Source of the DNA: Epiperipatus broadwayi
Taxonomy: Eukaryota > Onychophora > Udeonychophora > Euonychophora > Peripatidae
Length of the DNA stretch: 64,000 bases
Reading direction: 5' to 3'
Assembly (NCBI GenBank): GCA_028023455.1
Contig: JAQFVV010006293.1
Coordinates: 2,119,844-2,183,843 of the forward strand
Below the pieces are notes generated by a model. The model made no database searches. It saw only the letters and a program-made list of their open reading frames with translations, and was not told the origin of the DNA. The position numbers and the translations under genes were made by a program. This document shows positions 1-12,057 of the stretch, piece by piece. Within the stretch, counting starts at the first letter, position 1; each line of letters opens with the position of its first letter.

Positions 1-535
1 TATAATGCTAAGAATATAAATCTACTCACAGAATAAACAAGTCTGAATACATAATTCAAAGCAAGATTACCGATCATTTAAGTGAACTTGCCAATACTGT
101 TCTCCGTTTGTTATACCAATGCGAATCTATTTTGTCAGATTAAAGATAATCATTTTCATCTGACCTTTATTTTTTATGTAGTAATAAATCAAGCACTAAA
201 ACTCAAAAAGGCTGAACGTTTTTATTAGTAGTGATTTTTATATTAATCAAGCCAACTTATAATAACTATAAGTTGGCTTGATTAATATAAAAACAAAAAT
301 TACTGCTAATAAAATATTTTTGAGTTTCATTGCTTGATTTATTACTACATAAAAAAATAAAGGTCAGATGAAAATGATTATCTTTAATCTGACAAAATAG
401 ATTGGCATTGGTATAACTTAAAGTGGACATTATTTACAAATTCACTTAAATGTTTGCTAATTTTATTTTTAAATTTTCTTAGTAATGTATTCAGACTTGT
501 TTATTTTGCAAATAGATTTATATTCTTAGAATTAT
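1..535. repeat. Large foldback palindrome, arms about 260 bp
   Basis: The two halves are reverse complements around an axis near 264. The inner arms are at 241-260 and 268-287 and pair without a mismatch. Pairing then continues outward: the block at 135-165 matches 365-400 in reverse, and the first 50 bases match 485-535 in reverse. The left arm probably begins before the window. A PLE-type GIY-YIG fragment lies about 600 bp downstream on the plus strand. That is the same order as at 36.1-39.1 kb, where a palindrome also precedes a PLE body. I therefore read it as inverted pseudo-LTR copies of a PLE, although a foldback MITE cannot be excluded. Confidence 0.8.
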
Positions 536-1640
536 ATATTGTTAAGCATTAAAAGTATTTAGGTGCTCATTAAAATTATTAGATCATAAAAAATTATAAA
601 TAAAAAAAAAGGTAAACATCCTGCTTCAATTAAGTATTTTAAAAATGTAGAGTTTATCATTTACACTTATTATCAATACTTTTGAAGATAGACAATGCTT
701 AATATATCATTATCAATATATTCTTATCATCATTATTACCTTATAGGAATATATATGTAATAATTTTTTGATCTTAAAATAACTAAAAATCAATGTTTGC
801 TGGATTACTGTATGACCATTAAACCAATAGTAAAAAGAGGTTATATTCCATATAAATTAAGAGTGCCAATGTCTTATAAAATGGCAGGTTTAAAGCCTTC
901 CTTATTTAGAAATAACAGACTTTGCAAATATTCATAGGATAAAAACAAAAATATTAAAATATATTTGAATGAATTGTTAAATGTTGGTCACAATTATAAT
1001 CATATATATATAATGTTATTAGGGATTTTAATATGAGATATAAGAATAAAAATTTTAATAATAATATTGATCTTTCTGCTAACAAAAAACTAGGGATATC
1101 AGTACTATATATTATGAGTGATCAAGTAAAATTTTATAAGGAAGATTTATAAAGATATATGTGATATTGTATTTTACACACCTCCTACATTAAACAAATT
1201 AATAAATAATTCTAAAGATAAAACCTCATTTATAAATAAAAATTCTATCATTCATAAATGGATATGTAGATGTGGCAGTGGATATATAGGTGAATCGATA
1301 TGCACATTGAAAAAAAGAACTAAAGAGCACTTGCTGTTGTTAAAAAGAGTTCAGAAATCGAATCAAAATTGCAAAGTAGATAATAATGTTTCAGCATATG
1401 TTTTTCACGATCATAATAATTCATGCATTTATGGTTTTAACTTCAATTACAATAATGTTAAAATATTGCAAATTGAAAAAAATAACAAAAGAAAAATAAA
1501 AGACGCTATGCTAATATATAAACATGACTTAATTAGCAGGCAGGCAGCAAACATTAAGGTAATTGTGGGGAGGTTAATCTTTCAAAGTGGTAATTGAGAA
1601 AAGACTATAGTTGAAAGTGCTTCTAAGTGGATAAAATCAA
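536..1640 (+). mobile_element. Body of a decayed Penelope-like element
   Basis: This is the stretch between the palindrome and the end of the GIY-YIG fragment. From about 820 to 940 one frame reads like the region after the reverse transcriptase in PLEs, but it is broken by stops and short frameshifts. The reverse transcriptase core (motifs A to C) is not visible, so most of the body has been lost. No matching right-hand pseudo-LTR is evident after 1600, so the right boundary is a guess. Confidence 0.5.
1140..1597 (+). pseudogene. GIY-YIG endonuclease fragment of a Penelope-like element
   Basis: This open frame of about 150 codons has no stop from about 1140 to 1597. Around 1265 it reads CRCGSGYIGES and then KKRTKEHL. 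That is the PLE form of the GIY-YIG nuclease start, a Cys-rich turn followed by YIGE(T/S) and an Arg-rich helix with an RxxEH-like segment. The preceding stretch (TPPTLNKLI, then KWICRC) fits the linker between RT and endonuclease in PLEs. In the family this nuclease cuts target DNA to prime reverse transcription. No reverse transcriptase is joined to it in frame, so it is a remnant despite being open. The 3' part (KDAMLIYKHDL) also fits the tail of the PLE domain. Confidence 0.72.
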
Positions 1641-3170
1641 ATATATATGATTGAATGAAAGATTAATGGATGTTATTATTTTTTAATTCACTAATATTAT
1701 TACTGATATTCATAATTAGATTAATTATTAATATTATATTAGTTAATACTATTAATTTGAATTATATTATTTTTAATTAGTAGTGTTTGAATAAATTTAT
1801 AAATTTAACTCTAAAATAGAAAATGTCACTGGGAAGCAATGCTTCTTAATTTGCTTTAATATTCTATGTTTTATATATTTTGTAAATAATAATTATTTAT
1901 TTAAAATTAATTTTTAAATATAATCTATTCATTTACAAACAGATATTTTAAATAAGTGCAGAGTAAGGAGAACTAATATCTTCTCTCTCCCTCCTCTTCT
2001 TCTCATTGAGTTTGTCTTATCATTATCTTATATCTCATCACTATGTTATAATAAAAATGTAAATAAACTCTGATATCAAGTTGAATACGTATCATTGTTT
2101 TCTTTAACTTTTTAATGGAATATTAACATTTTTAGAAATTTTTACATTTATCTTTGGATATATTAAATTACTGCATATTTTGTGAAATAGTTGTCTTCAA
2201 TAGTATAAAATACTTTTGCTTTTTTTCAATTACAAGATCAAGACATCTTATTTGTTTTTATTTGACAAATCTTTCATTTTTAAATTTGTTTATTTGACAT
2301 TTATTTTTGCTGATCCCAATATTAAATTTCCATTTTCTCAAGCTAACAAAAATGCTTTATCATTAAAATATAAAAAAGAATCAATTTTAGATTTTTTAAA
2401 ATCAACACACAATAGTATTTATGTATTTTTTATATTAAATAATATTTCCAAAATTTTATACTTTGCCAAGTCTACATACATATTCTCCATAGTTGATTGC
2501 ATTGCTGTAAATAAATAAAGAAAAAATCCTTTTTATTTACTATTAATTTATAATTTTTTAATTTTTTCTAAAAAGAATGATATAAGAAGGGAGTATTGAG
2601 CATTTAAAAAAAAAATTGGTAAGAATAAAGAAGATACGATATGAATAAGAATGTGAAAATTCAATAAAATCGATGAAATACATTAATATCCAATGTTAAA
2701 ATAAAATTAGAATGAAATCATTTTCAAAATTAATAAAATTATTACTAATTATAACATGTTTATGTATTAATAAATAGAAAAAAAACCCTCACATATCTAT
2801 ATTGACAGTCTCTGATACCTATAGATTGCAAATTAAACCAGTTCCTACCTTGCTTAAGAGTGGTGTAGTGAAGATTATACAGTACTAACAAAAATATTAT
2901 TCATTATTAGCTAATCTCTAGTCTAATGAATGACTAATAAAAATTATTAATATACTCTCTGATATTTATCTCAATTACTATAAATGCTGTTCAAATCAAA
3001 ATATTTTGACTCATCAATATAATCTTTTTTATATACAACTTTTTTTTAGATGTTAGGTCAAATCTATTATTTGATGTAAAAATAAGTTGAATACAATGTG
3101 TAATTTTAAATAAGTTAAATACCCTAAACTAAATATTTTTTTTAATAAAGTAAATTATTAAATTGACTTA
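1641..3170. other. AT-rich stretch, nothing recognised
   Basis: Very AT-rich sequence with short homopolymer runs. One 100-codon frame at 2216-2518 (plus) is rich in Phe, Ile and Lys, as expected of random AT-rich DNA, and has no recognisable motif. A pyrimidine-rich tract at 1978-2005 stands out, but I can give it no function. Confidence 0.5.
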
Positions 3171-3179
3171 AATTTAAGT

Positions 3180-3795
3180 TGAGTGTAGATGGCTGCTTAG
3201 ACTCGTTTAAGTATATGCTAGTTTAAAGGGGTTTTGATTTCGGACTATTTGTTTCGTAACCATGTCAATGCTGGTGGAGGGATATATGGAGATTTATATC
3301 AATGTAATGTAAAGTATGCTAGCACACAGGACAATGTGCCCAACTGAATGCATGACCCCAAAGAGGTAGTCATGGTGTTGAAATGGATGTGGAGTACTTT
3401 CCATGACATTAACCCTTTTCAGCTCTATGGATAGGGACTATAAGTTGGCAAGATAGACCGCTCTCCCATCCATATGTAGCGTTTTCTCTTTATTATTTTA
3501 TATGCATGTTTCCTTCACCAGACAGATATATATATTCCTGTACTGGATGAAGGTCATGTTCTTCAAATAATATCATGCTGTCAGATGTGCATTTCTATCA
3601 GCATGGTTCTATGCTAACATGTTCACATTACATTGGTTGCTGATGTATATCGGGAAGTGAGCATTAGTATGTCTGTGGACTTTTAGCCTAGAGTCAAATG
3701 TTTTGCAAATCTTTTAAGTGCATTGTCTAAGTGGCCTATCTATGCTCAACATTCTAAGATTAAAAATTAAAGTTAAAAAAAAAAAAAAATTAAAC
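3180..3795 (+). mobile_element. Possible retroposed sequence ending in a poly-A run
   Basis: The base composition is clearly less AT-rich than the flanks. The block ends with ATTAAA-like hexamers and an uninterrupted A run at 3775-3789. That combination suggests a reverse-transcribed RNA, such as a SINE, a LINE tail or a processed transcript. I see no coding potential, no convincing Pol III boxes and no clear target-site duplication, so the identity is open. Confidence 0.3.
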
Positions 3796-3889
3796 ATAAA
3801 GCATAATTTTTTTATAGTAATTATTTTTCAAGTTTGTGTGTTATCATCTATATGTACATGAATAAAATCTTTTGTGTACTGGCAGTGAT

Positions 3890-4125
3890 CTAGTTTTTTT
3901 TTTTTTTAATCTTTATATTTTAATAAATATATTTTAAACCTCTGCTACTCCATGAACCAGTGGCATGGGCTGATGGTCTTAATAAGATAAAGTTGAATCT
4001 TAACAGTACGTATCTGCCTATTATATACATTTTCCAGGTTCCAGTAGCCTGGTGGCACCCTGTATGGCACATATGGTAAGACTCAAACTTCCAATGCACC
4101 CTGACCATTATAATACAGTAGTGAG
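3890..4125 (-). mobile_element. Possible SINE-like element, minus strand
   Basis: On the minus strand a less AT-rich block starts near 4120. It contains a B-box-like GTTTGAGTC at about 4083 and runs into an A tail, seen on the plus strand as the T run at 3893-3909. The order of internal promoter-like box, body and oligo-A tail is that of a SINE. No A box is obvious and no flanking duplication was found, so this is tentative. Confidence 0.33.
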
Positions 4126-5290
4126 AAAATATGGTTTCAACATCAATAATGCCATTTTAGTAGTATTAATAAAGTTAAACATTTTGTTTTGAAGAAATGA
4201 TGATTTGGCATATAAATGTTTTATTTTAGTTTTATCATGATAATATGTAACTAACTAAAAATATGTATGAAGTTCAAAAAATGTCATAAATAAATAATGT
4301 CATTGAATAGCCTAAAATAGCATCAGATAGTGGGTCATTTTGTAAATGTCACTCATGTGATTGTCATCAACTTCTAAAAATAGCAATAGCAACAACACCA
4401 ATACTATCATTTATGAATGATACAAATGATAACACTATACGTTATCAAACAAAACAGATATACAAACAATAAATAAATCAACTTTGTGGATATGTACATT
4501 ATATGATATATTTTTAAATCTCCTTGATTCTTTAATCATACCATCAGTATTTAGTTTAACAAAAGTAAGACGCTCAAATTAACTTCTTTCTTTTAATGAC
4601 TAGACTTTTAACTGTGATCAGAAACCCAATTGAGAGTATAAATACACTGCACATAATCCTAAAAAAATGATGATATGTGCAGATAAAGCACAGTGGGTTA
4701 CTTGAAACTGGTCATTTGAGCTTTCTTTGTCTGCATTATTATAGCATATAGTTCCGAATAATGGTTTAAAAGAGGGTGTTTAATAATAATGTAGCTATGT
4801 AATGTAATTGATTACTTATAAGATAATGTGAATAACTTTAAATATATTTCTAAAAACAGTTGTTAATTTTAAAAACAGAAATGTTATTTGCAAATTAAAC
4901 TTAGCCCATAATTTTTTTATACAGTTGTTACCAATGTATCTATAGAGATTTCAACCAAAAACAGATTGTTTATCAAGCCCTTCAATTTAGTCATTATATG
5001 TATAGATTGGGCAGTCATTAACTATATGATATATGTTTATATTGATCCCAGCACAAACTGTTATAAAGAAGATAATACTATGATCATGAAAGAATCTGAA
5101 CCTGTTGGTGAAATTCCACTAATGTCTAAAAGTAAAATATAAACAGATTTATCATTAAAACTAAGAAAAAATGAGCAACATTAATAAGTTCATTTTTTAT
5201 GTGTAAAAGTTTAATGTTTGTAAATACAGACAAAAGATCTTGAATTGATGTTTTATAGGTAATAAAATTATGTTTAAGTTAGAGATAAAT
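4126..5290. other. AT-rich stretch, nothing recognised
   Basis: No open frame of note, no repeat structure and no motif I can name on either strand. Confidence 0.5.
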
Positions 5291-5296
5291 CAGATC

Positions 5297-5305
5297 TAAT
5301 TAATA

Positions 5306-5351
<46 letters not shown>

Positions 5352-5364
5352 TATTAATTAGATA

Positions 5365-5402
<38 letters not shown>
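5297..5402. repeat. TA microsatellites inside an inverted repeat
   Basis: A long (TA)n tract at 5312-5346 is flanked by CTAATTAATAACTTTA on the left and its reverse complement on the right, giving a perfect hairpin about 16 bp plus the TA stem. A second (TA)n tract follows at 5369-5402. The second copy of the adjacent 3.2-kb repeat also starts next to TA-rich DNA. Confidence 0.85.
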
Positions 5403-5406
<4 letters not shown>

Positions 5407-5499
5407 AACCTAAATAAATGGAGTTCAAATAGAAATAACTATTACCATATAAGTGAAGGAGTTCATATATCAAAATTAAAGGTTGATCAAATTATTAAT

Positions 5500-8400
5500 A
5501 ACAAGTATATAGCAATGTATTATAACTCAGGTATATGAAATCACGTGAAGTGAGTACACTAGTAATTCAATAAAATATAACTCAGGTATACAGGCAATAG
5601 GATTTATCCACTTTCATTCCTTGGTTTGATGTTAAGTGCATGTTTAAACAAATACTAAGTGAATATGGTCTAGCAGGGCGCCACTAGATTATCTGAATCT
5701 AGACACGGTTATATCTAATAACCTTTTACATGTACCGGGTTTGAATCCCTTTTTGGTACTTTATTTCTAATAAAAATGAGAGATTTTGCTTTTTGAGCCA
5801 TATCACTAGAAGCACTAATAGTTAGGTAAAAGTAAAACATCTTTAAACCACAGTGGAGTTCATTGAACATAAATCATTTCTCAGATCTTAACATAACAAA
5901 TGTGTTTCAATATTTTTATAAGTTCACTAGCTCAGATTATATATAACTAATTTAGGATGGCAATTCACTCATCCTTGCATGAAATAGATGATGGGATGTG
6001 GTTATAATAATACTAAGAAATCACTAAATATTATAAAATCAATATTTATTTATGGCCTTTAAACAGTTAAACAGCTCATTAATTAAAACGTTGATGACGA
6101 TGATGATGATAATGATAATAATAACGATAATGACAAGGGTTTCAACTACAGCTCTAGGACTAAGCCTAAACATAAAACTAATTTTATAAAGAAATTCATA
6201 ATTATTGCTTAATTTTAGCATATTTACTTATATCTTAAATAACTAATTTTCAACCATTGATGATGATGAATAATCACACTTAACCAAGACTACACTTAAT
6301 GAAATATATACGCCTCGTTTAATAAAACAAACTAATATTTATTACTACATTTCTAACATATACAGAAAAATTTCTAGATAAATATGAAAATTGACATGAA
6401 TAATAATAATAATTGATTATATAACAATCCTCAGATTAATTTTAAGTTCTTCCCCCTTTCCCTTCAAATGTATTTTGTATTAAGTGGGACATCACATTAA
6501 CCATGATTTTCACTCCATGAGAAAAGTATTTAAAAAAAAATATAATCTGCTCATTAGCATACATACTTTAAAAATCTAACATGTACATAGAATGTAAAAA
6601 AAAAAATGTTAGTAAAATTGAAAGAGCAAGTTTTAGAAACAAGTTTTAAATTATTTTCTCCCCCCTCTCTTCTAAGCGCTGAAATCTATACTGAACTTGA
6701 AACAAAATAATCTAATATTCTAACACTACTCATTATTTCACATTCACTCCCAATTATACACATATAAAAATATCATTATGTATGTGCGTGTTTTATCCCA
6801 TAATAACAAAATATTATTAAAAACCAAAATAATAATAATATATCAGTTAAAACTAAAATCATAACACCATAAAAAAAAATTGTTTTACACATTAATATTG
6901 TAAAATTAATAAACAAATAATTTTCATACTTTCAAGGTCATTTATGAAGCTCAAAGTTATTATTAGTAAGACATTCTTGTTTTAATCGATCTGAATAGTC
7001 TTTAAAAGTTCTTTAAATAAAATATACCACTTTATCGCTAAAATGTTTCTTAAGACTGATATCATAAAGAAAATAGATATAAAAAATCATATTACCGATC
7101 TTTTGTTTGTGGCGAATTTCCAAGGGTTCAAACTTGTCTATATTTCTGCAGCTACTATGTGGGAACAATCTCTTTCTTGAGGTGTATAACTATTTAATGA
7201 TGATGACTCTATTGAGGTTATTTGCTTTAGTGGACAATTTGGAAATCATTATATTAATTTTTCTTCTCTTCCTGTCAAGCATGTGGATGAAATACAGCAG
7301 TTGTTTTCACATTTATAAATTTTCTTGAGTTTAACATCAGTTGTTGGAACAATTAATTGGACTTGATGATTAATATTTATCAGTAGATTAATTCATCTTC
7401 TTTGAATGCAGGTGAATGCTTTCTTCCTTCTATTAAAAACATCTTATTTATCTGGTCAGTTGAAAGGTGTAGAATATTATTTTAGACACATCTTTTCTTT
7501 CCTATGTGATGTGCAGCTTCCTCCAGATGGTCCAGCAAATGGGATATACATATAATTTTTCTAGCCCGCCATTTCTTATATTTTCAACATTCAAATTTGA
7601 TAGTTTAATAATCTGAATCAATCACAATAATAATCTTAATAATAATTCAAGACAGCTTTTTATATCCAATTTTTAACTAACTTAACCAATCAGAGATAGC
7701 ATCACTTGCTATTTTTGGACAAATTTGTTTTAATTAGATCTCTAATTTATTTTCAACTATATTATTTTTCAACTGAAAAGTTTAATCCTTTTTCCAGACA
7801 CTTTTGTTTTAAAAAAAAATAGACTCAATTCTTATTTCCTTTCTTTTGTTTTTTTTTTCTTTTTAACATCCAGGTAACACTTCAAATCTTTGAGCTTCCT
7901 TCTTTAGATCTTGAGATAAGACAAATTCAATTTTTAGAGTTCTCACCCATTATAAGCTCCCAAAGTGAAACAATCATTTACAAAAAAAAATTGCTACAAA
8001 GATCGATATCTGATTAAACAGATTTCCTCTTTTAACAAAAAATTGTACAAAAAAAAATAATTTGACAGATTTAATACTTCCTTTTCTTTCAATATTTAGG
8101 AAATGTAAAATTTTGTATGTAATGTACACACATCCTTCATTCTTTCAAATCATTCATAAACTAACCTTAAATACTATAATTGCTAGCTTAGTAATTATAA
8201 CCCAATTATTTAATTAAATCTGTAACTTTTAAATCCCAATTATAATTAAAGAAAAGCAAAATAAAAGTATAGAATAAAATATTAGAATTGATCAAGCATA
8301 GGTTAGTTTTAAAGAAAGTTAAAATGTTTAATATTTGAAATATAAAACAATTAAATAATTTACACATACATTGCCTATATGTATGCATTATAACTTTGCT

Positions 8401-8665
8401 TTTTAAAGAAAAATTAAATATTAAATAGTTTAAATGTGTGTATTACCTTTCTATCAACACACAAACAAGTAAAGCATGTAATTGTTGACCCATTCTTTCT
8501 CTGTTTAAAGCTTTTAGAACTGGACCTTGTAGGGTTTGAACTTGGATGTCCTACAGCTTCATTTATGATTATATAAAAATGTGATGATGATTTTTGGTTT
8601 ACCTTTTCTACATGCACATTACTATAAATTTAGCTAGTGACTAAATTGTAATGGCACAATATATA
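5500..8665 (+). repeat. 3.2-kb dispersed repeat, copy A
   Basis: This block is repeated in the same orientation at 12058-15290, and similarity is obvious by eye along nearly the whole length. Shared landmarks include TGAAATCACGTGA near 5537 and 12088, a GTTTGAATCCC box near 5740 and 12299, a (GAT)n run near 6094 and 12660, and the shared end TAATGGCACAATATATATA. There are many small indels, so the copies are not recent. No frame is conserved between the copies that would suggest a protein. Both copies lie between TA-rich tracts, which suggests a non-autonomous element or satellite-like repeat inserting into (TA)n. A segmental duplication is the alternative. I do not recognise the family. Confidence 0.88.
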
Positions 8666-8686
8666 TATATATATATATTAGAAATC

Positions 8687-8727
<41 letters not shown>
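8655..8727. repeat. Two (TA)n microsatellites
   Basis: TA tracts at 8659-8680 and 8692-8725 are separated by a short unique spacer. They close repeat copy A on its right side and adjoin the next foldback element. Confidence 0.9.
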
Positions 8728-8730
<3 letters not shown>

Positions 8731-8747
8731 GCATAAAACTAAACTAG

Positions 8748-9012
8748 TCAATAAATAATCAAAATTACTCCAACAGACTAGTCAAGAAAATAAGCTCTAA
8801 AACACTATCAATAGTTTTACTACAATAGACAGACTTCTCAAGTGTAAAGAATTATAAAATAACGTATTTAATGTTTAGTTTAAATATGTTGTTAATTTGT
8901 AGTTCTTTACATTTGAGAAGTCTGCTTATAGCAATGAAACCATTGGTAGTGTTTTAGAGTTTATTTTCTTGGCTAGTCTGATTGAGTTGTGAATTTGGGG
9001 TAATTTTGATTT
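8748..9012. repeat. Foldback element with arms about 105 bp
   Basis: Sequence at 8750-8855 matches 8903-9012 in reverse complement. Landmarks are GACTAGTCAAGAAAATAA against TTATTTTCTTGGCTAGTC, and GACTTCTCAAGTGTAAAG against CTTTACATTTGAGAAGTC. The loop of about 50 bp is AT-rich and unique. No coding content. TA-rich DNA borders both sides, as expected of a foldback MITE or an inverted terminal repeat pair from a larger element. Confidence 0.85.
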
Positions 9013-9380
9013 TATATATATTGTAACCAGACCGACTACTAACCCCTCTGCTGGTTGATTTTATTTCCCGATGATCATATTGCAGGATGAAAATAAAGAT
9101 TGCCATTACCCAATGTCTACTTTATCCCCCTACAACAATATTTTCTGCTCATCAGAGAATGTAGCATTAAAGAGACTGGAAACATCTAGAAACTTTGTTT
9201 GGTTTCCCAAACAGCACCATTAGAGTTCCAGTTTACCACAATCTTATTTACTTACTCAAATCTGGTTATGCTGAACATAGCTCAGGAGGCATGAGATTCC
9301 TGTGAAAAAGTGCAATAAAAAGCAAGTGATGTGGAATGAAACTGACAGATAGCTTATTTTATGTAACTATATTTATTTAT
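9013..9380. other. Less AT-rich block after TATATATTGTAACC, unidentified
   Basis: The block begins with TATATATTGTAACC, which recurs in similar form at 5397, 18341 and, inverted, at 21879. It contains several C-rich words such as CTACTAACCCCTCTGC. No frame or promoter box is recognised. It may be the end of a repeat whose terminus is the TGTAACC motif. Confidence 0.3.
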
Positions 9381-9412
9381 ATAACAATATTTGGATAATC
9401 ATCAAGGTTATT

Positions 9413-9566
9413 TTGGTTAATCCACTTATTCACTGACATCAGAAGTCTATTGATTGTAACTTGAGGCAGAACTTGGTTAATAATCTAGTTATTTACTAAC
9501 AACAAAAGTTTATTGATAGTCACTTGAGGTGGTACTTGGTTAATAATCCAACAAAAGTTTATTAAT
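9413..9566 (+). repeat. Degenerate tandem repeat, about 70-bp unit
   Basis: Two to three diverged units share GAGG(C/T)(A/G)G(A/T)ACTTGGTTAATAATC followed by AACAAAAGTTTATTGATAGT. The last unit is shortened. Confidence 0.7.
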
Positions 9567-9641
9567 AGTTCATATTTGAAACAGTCCATCTTTGGGTTCA
9601 CATTTTCCTGTATGCACATATATACTGCTAGGCTAGCTTGA

Positions 9642-9644
9642 TTT

Positions 9645-9682
<38 letters not shown>
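9642..9682. repeat. Compound (CA)n(TA)n microsatellite
   Basis: A CA run passes directly into a TA run. A smaller compound tract of the same type lies at about 10771-10799. Confidence 0.95.
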
Positions 9683-9827
9683 AGGTGTGTTCATTAATTC
9701 TTGAGTTATAACTCCTGTATAGAATATTAAACCTTGATTCAGGTACATGGATGTAGCTTTAAGTCATTCATTTATATCAAAATATCACTATTTAATTCAG
9801 GTTTGTAGATTTATGGTATCTAAACAT

Positions 9828-10140
9828 CAATAGAAGCATGTTAGCTAATTCTCTTAATTGACTTGGATATGTAGAAGCATTCAGGTATATAGACATATAG
9901 TATATAATACATTAATAGAAGCATGTTAATTAATTCACTTTATCAACTTGGATATGTAGAAGCTTTAGTATATAATACATCAATAGAAGCAGGTTAATTG
10001 ATTCACTTAGTCAATTAGGGTATACAGAAACATTCAGGTATATAGACATATAGTGTATAATACATCAATAGAAGCAGGTTAATTAATTCACTTAACTCAA
10101 CTGAATATGTAGACACATTCAGGTATATAGACATATGCAA
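9828..10140 (+). repeat. Minisatellite, about 84-bp unit
   Basis: Four units begin with AATAGAAGCA(T/G)GTTA at 9828, 9912, 9982 and 10066. The full unit is about 84 bp. The second is shortened to about 70 bp by loss of the piece containing CATTCAGGTATATAGACATA. Each unit looks like two related halves of about 42 bp, which links it to the 44-bp array immediately downstream. Confidence 0.85.
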
Positions 10141-10194
10141 ACGTTTCCAATTTTTTCAAGTATAGACGTATTTTAAATAGAAGCATCTTTAATT

Positions 10195-10475
10195 CTTTCA
10201 TGTATATAGACGTACATTATATATAAGCATTTCTAATGCATTCATGTATGTAGAAGTATTTTATATGGAAACATTTTTAATTCATTCATGTACATAGATG
10301 TATATTATGTATAAGCATTTCTAATGCATTCATGTATGTAGACTTATCTTATATAGAAGTATTTTAAAATCATTTATGTACATAGATGTATATTACATAT
10401 AAGCATTTCTAATGCATTCATGTATGGAGATACATATTATATAGAAGCAGTTCCAATTCATTCAGGTATGTTTAT
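10195..10475 (+). repeat. 44-bp minisatellite with alternating A/B units
   Basis: About six units start with TTCATGTA(T/C)(A/G)TAGA. Every other unit carries AAGCATTTCTAATGCA at its end and the intervening ones end in AATTCA or AAATCA, so the true period is an 88-bp dimer. It follows the 84-bp array directly and shares its words (TATAGAAGCA, CATTCAGGTAT), so the two arrays probably have one origin. Confidence 0.88.
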
Positions 10476-10892
10476 TTTAAAGCAATTCTGATGACATACA
10501 TATATTTTCTTTTTCAGATTAGATATGTAATTTTGTAAAAATAAATGATATTCCTATAATTACTAGTAAATTCACCTATATACGTGTGTGTATAAATACA
10601 AAAATCAGCTATCAATTTCTATAATAATAGTTAAATTTTCCTTTTAACTAAACAAAATCAGAATTTGTTTGACAGTTACCTGATTAATGAATTATTAAAC
10701 ATTTCTTTAAAATTTAAACTATAAAATCTTTCGCTTGTCAATATTACTGCTTATTTGTTTCATTAGGAAATCACACACACACACACATATATATATATTT
10801 GTTTGATTTGGAAATCACATATATATTTAAACCAGGGAATGTTTATCTTAAATTAATTCTTATGATGCATATATAACAATTGACAGGTATTT

Positions 10893-11020
10893 ATTATACT
10901 TTTATTATAGAATTTATTTTTAAGTCAACATTTTTTAAATTTATAAAAAGTAATTGATTATACTTTTATTATAGAATTTATTTTTAAGTCGAACATTTTT
11001 TAAATTTATAAAAAGTAATG
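10893..11020 (+). repeat. 64-bp tandem duplication
   Basis: Two adjacent copies start at 10893 and 10957 with ATTATACTTTTATTATAGAA. They differ by only about one inserted G and one substitution, so the duplication is recent. Confidence 0.92.
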
Positions 11021-12050
11021 GATATGATTATAATTATACGTTTTTCATTTTATCTTTTTCATACATAATGGCAATTATATTACTTCTTAACCTTTCTATT
11101 ATATAAACACTCTTCATTTTATTTTTTTCAGAATATTTTCAATATTACATAAAATCCTTACCTTGATTTTCTTCCATGATGCTCCTCCATTACTGGTCAC
11201 TCTTGCATTACAAGGGGGTTTGTTTATTGAGCTGAAAGGTATATACAATTTTAATCGATGTTCACCCAGGAACAACTTGGAGACTCATGATGTAGACAGA
11301 GAGAGAGAGCTATTTCTTTCTAGCCACTCATTCTTGTGCTTTCCAAGTTAATAATTTTCTTCTTCATTATTTAGTTATCCAGCAACTACAGGTTTCTTCT
11401 CTGGTGAAGATCACCATGGTTTTCATCTTGGATTTCTGGGCTGTTGCTAGCTGAGTAGCAGTGAATACAATACTCTATAATAATTACTCCAATGATAATT
11501 ATAGCACTAACAATACTAATAAAATTCAAACTGCTTGCAGCAGGAATACAGCTTTCTATTTGGGAATTTGAAAACATTCAGCTCTACAAAATATAATGTT
11601 TTTAAAATGCAAGTTTTTTCAAATGTTTTTGATTTGTAAATATTGATTTTTAATGGCAAGGATTTATACTTTATTTTAATTGTGATTTAAAATATTGTTT
11701 TTTCTTTTTAAAGTTAAACATTTTGACTTTTATAACATCGTTGTTGAGAAGCTGATTTTTTAAAAAATCATGATCAACTATTTGTCTTTATTTTTCAATT
11801 TCCATTAATTGATACAATATCAGTTTGATTTCAGTTTATACCACTTTAGGTAGGGGGAGGGAGAAATCTTCAAAATATATATGTATGAAACAATGTGTCT
11901 GTTTCAATATATATATATATATATAATATTAAATATGGTTCAAATAGATATCCCTATATCTGAGTTGTCTACAATATATATATAAGATCATAATATTTAA
12001 AATAACATTGGATTTCTCAAGATATCCCACTATCAATAATTATAAGCAAA
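11021..12050. other. AT-rich stretch, nothing firmly recognised
   Basis: Two short frames (11163-11351 plus, 11386-11577 minus) have no family motif. TA tracts at about 11912 and 11974 precede repeat copy B. Confidence 0.45.
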
Positions 12051-12057
12051 TTATTAA

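Noticed and set aside
2216-2518. 100-codon plus-strand frame
   Set aside because: Phe/Ile/Lys-rich composition expected from AT-rich DNA, with no motif and no repeat context.
8414-8617. Possible small gene in repeat copy A (minus strand)
   Set aside because: The frame is disrupted in copy B at the equivalent place, so it is not conserved as protein.
9690-10475. CRISPR-like array
   Set aside because: The repeats are contiguous diverged minisatellite units without unique spacers, and the genome is eukaryotic.
11163-11351. 62-codon plus-strand frame
   Set aside because: No motif and no coding context. The GA-rich word near 11296 is a small microsatellite.
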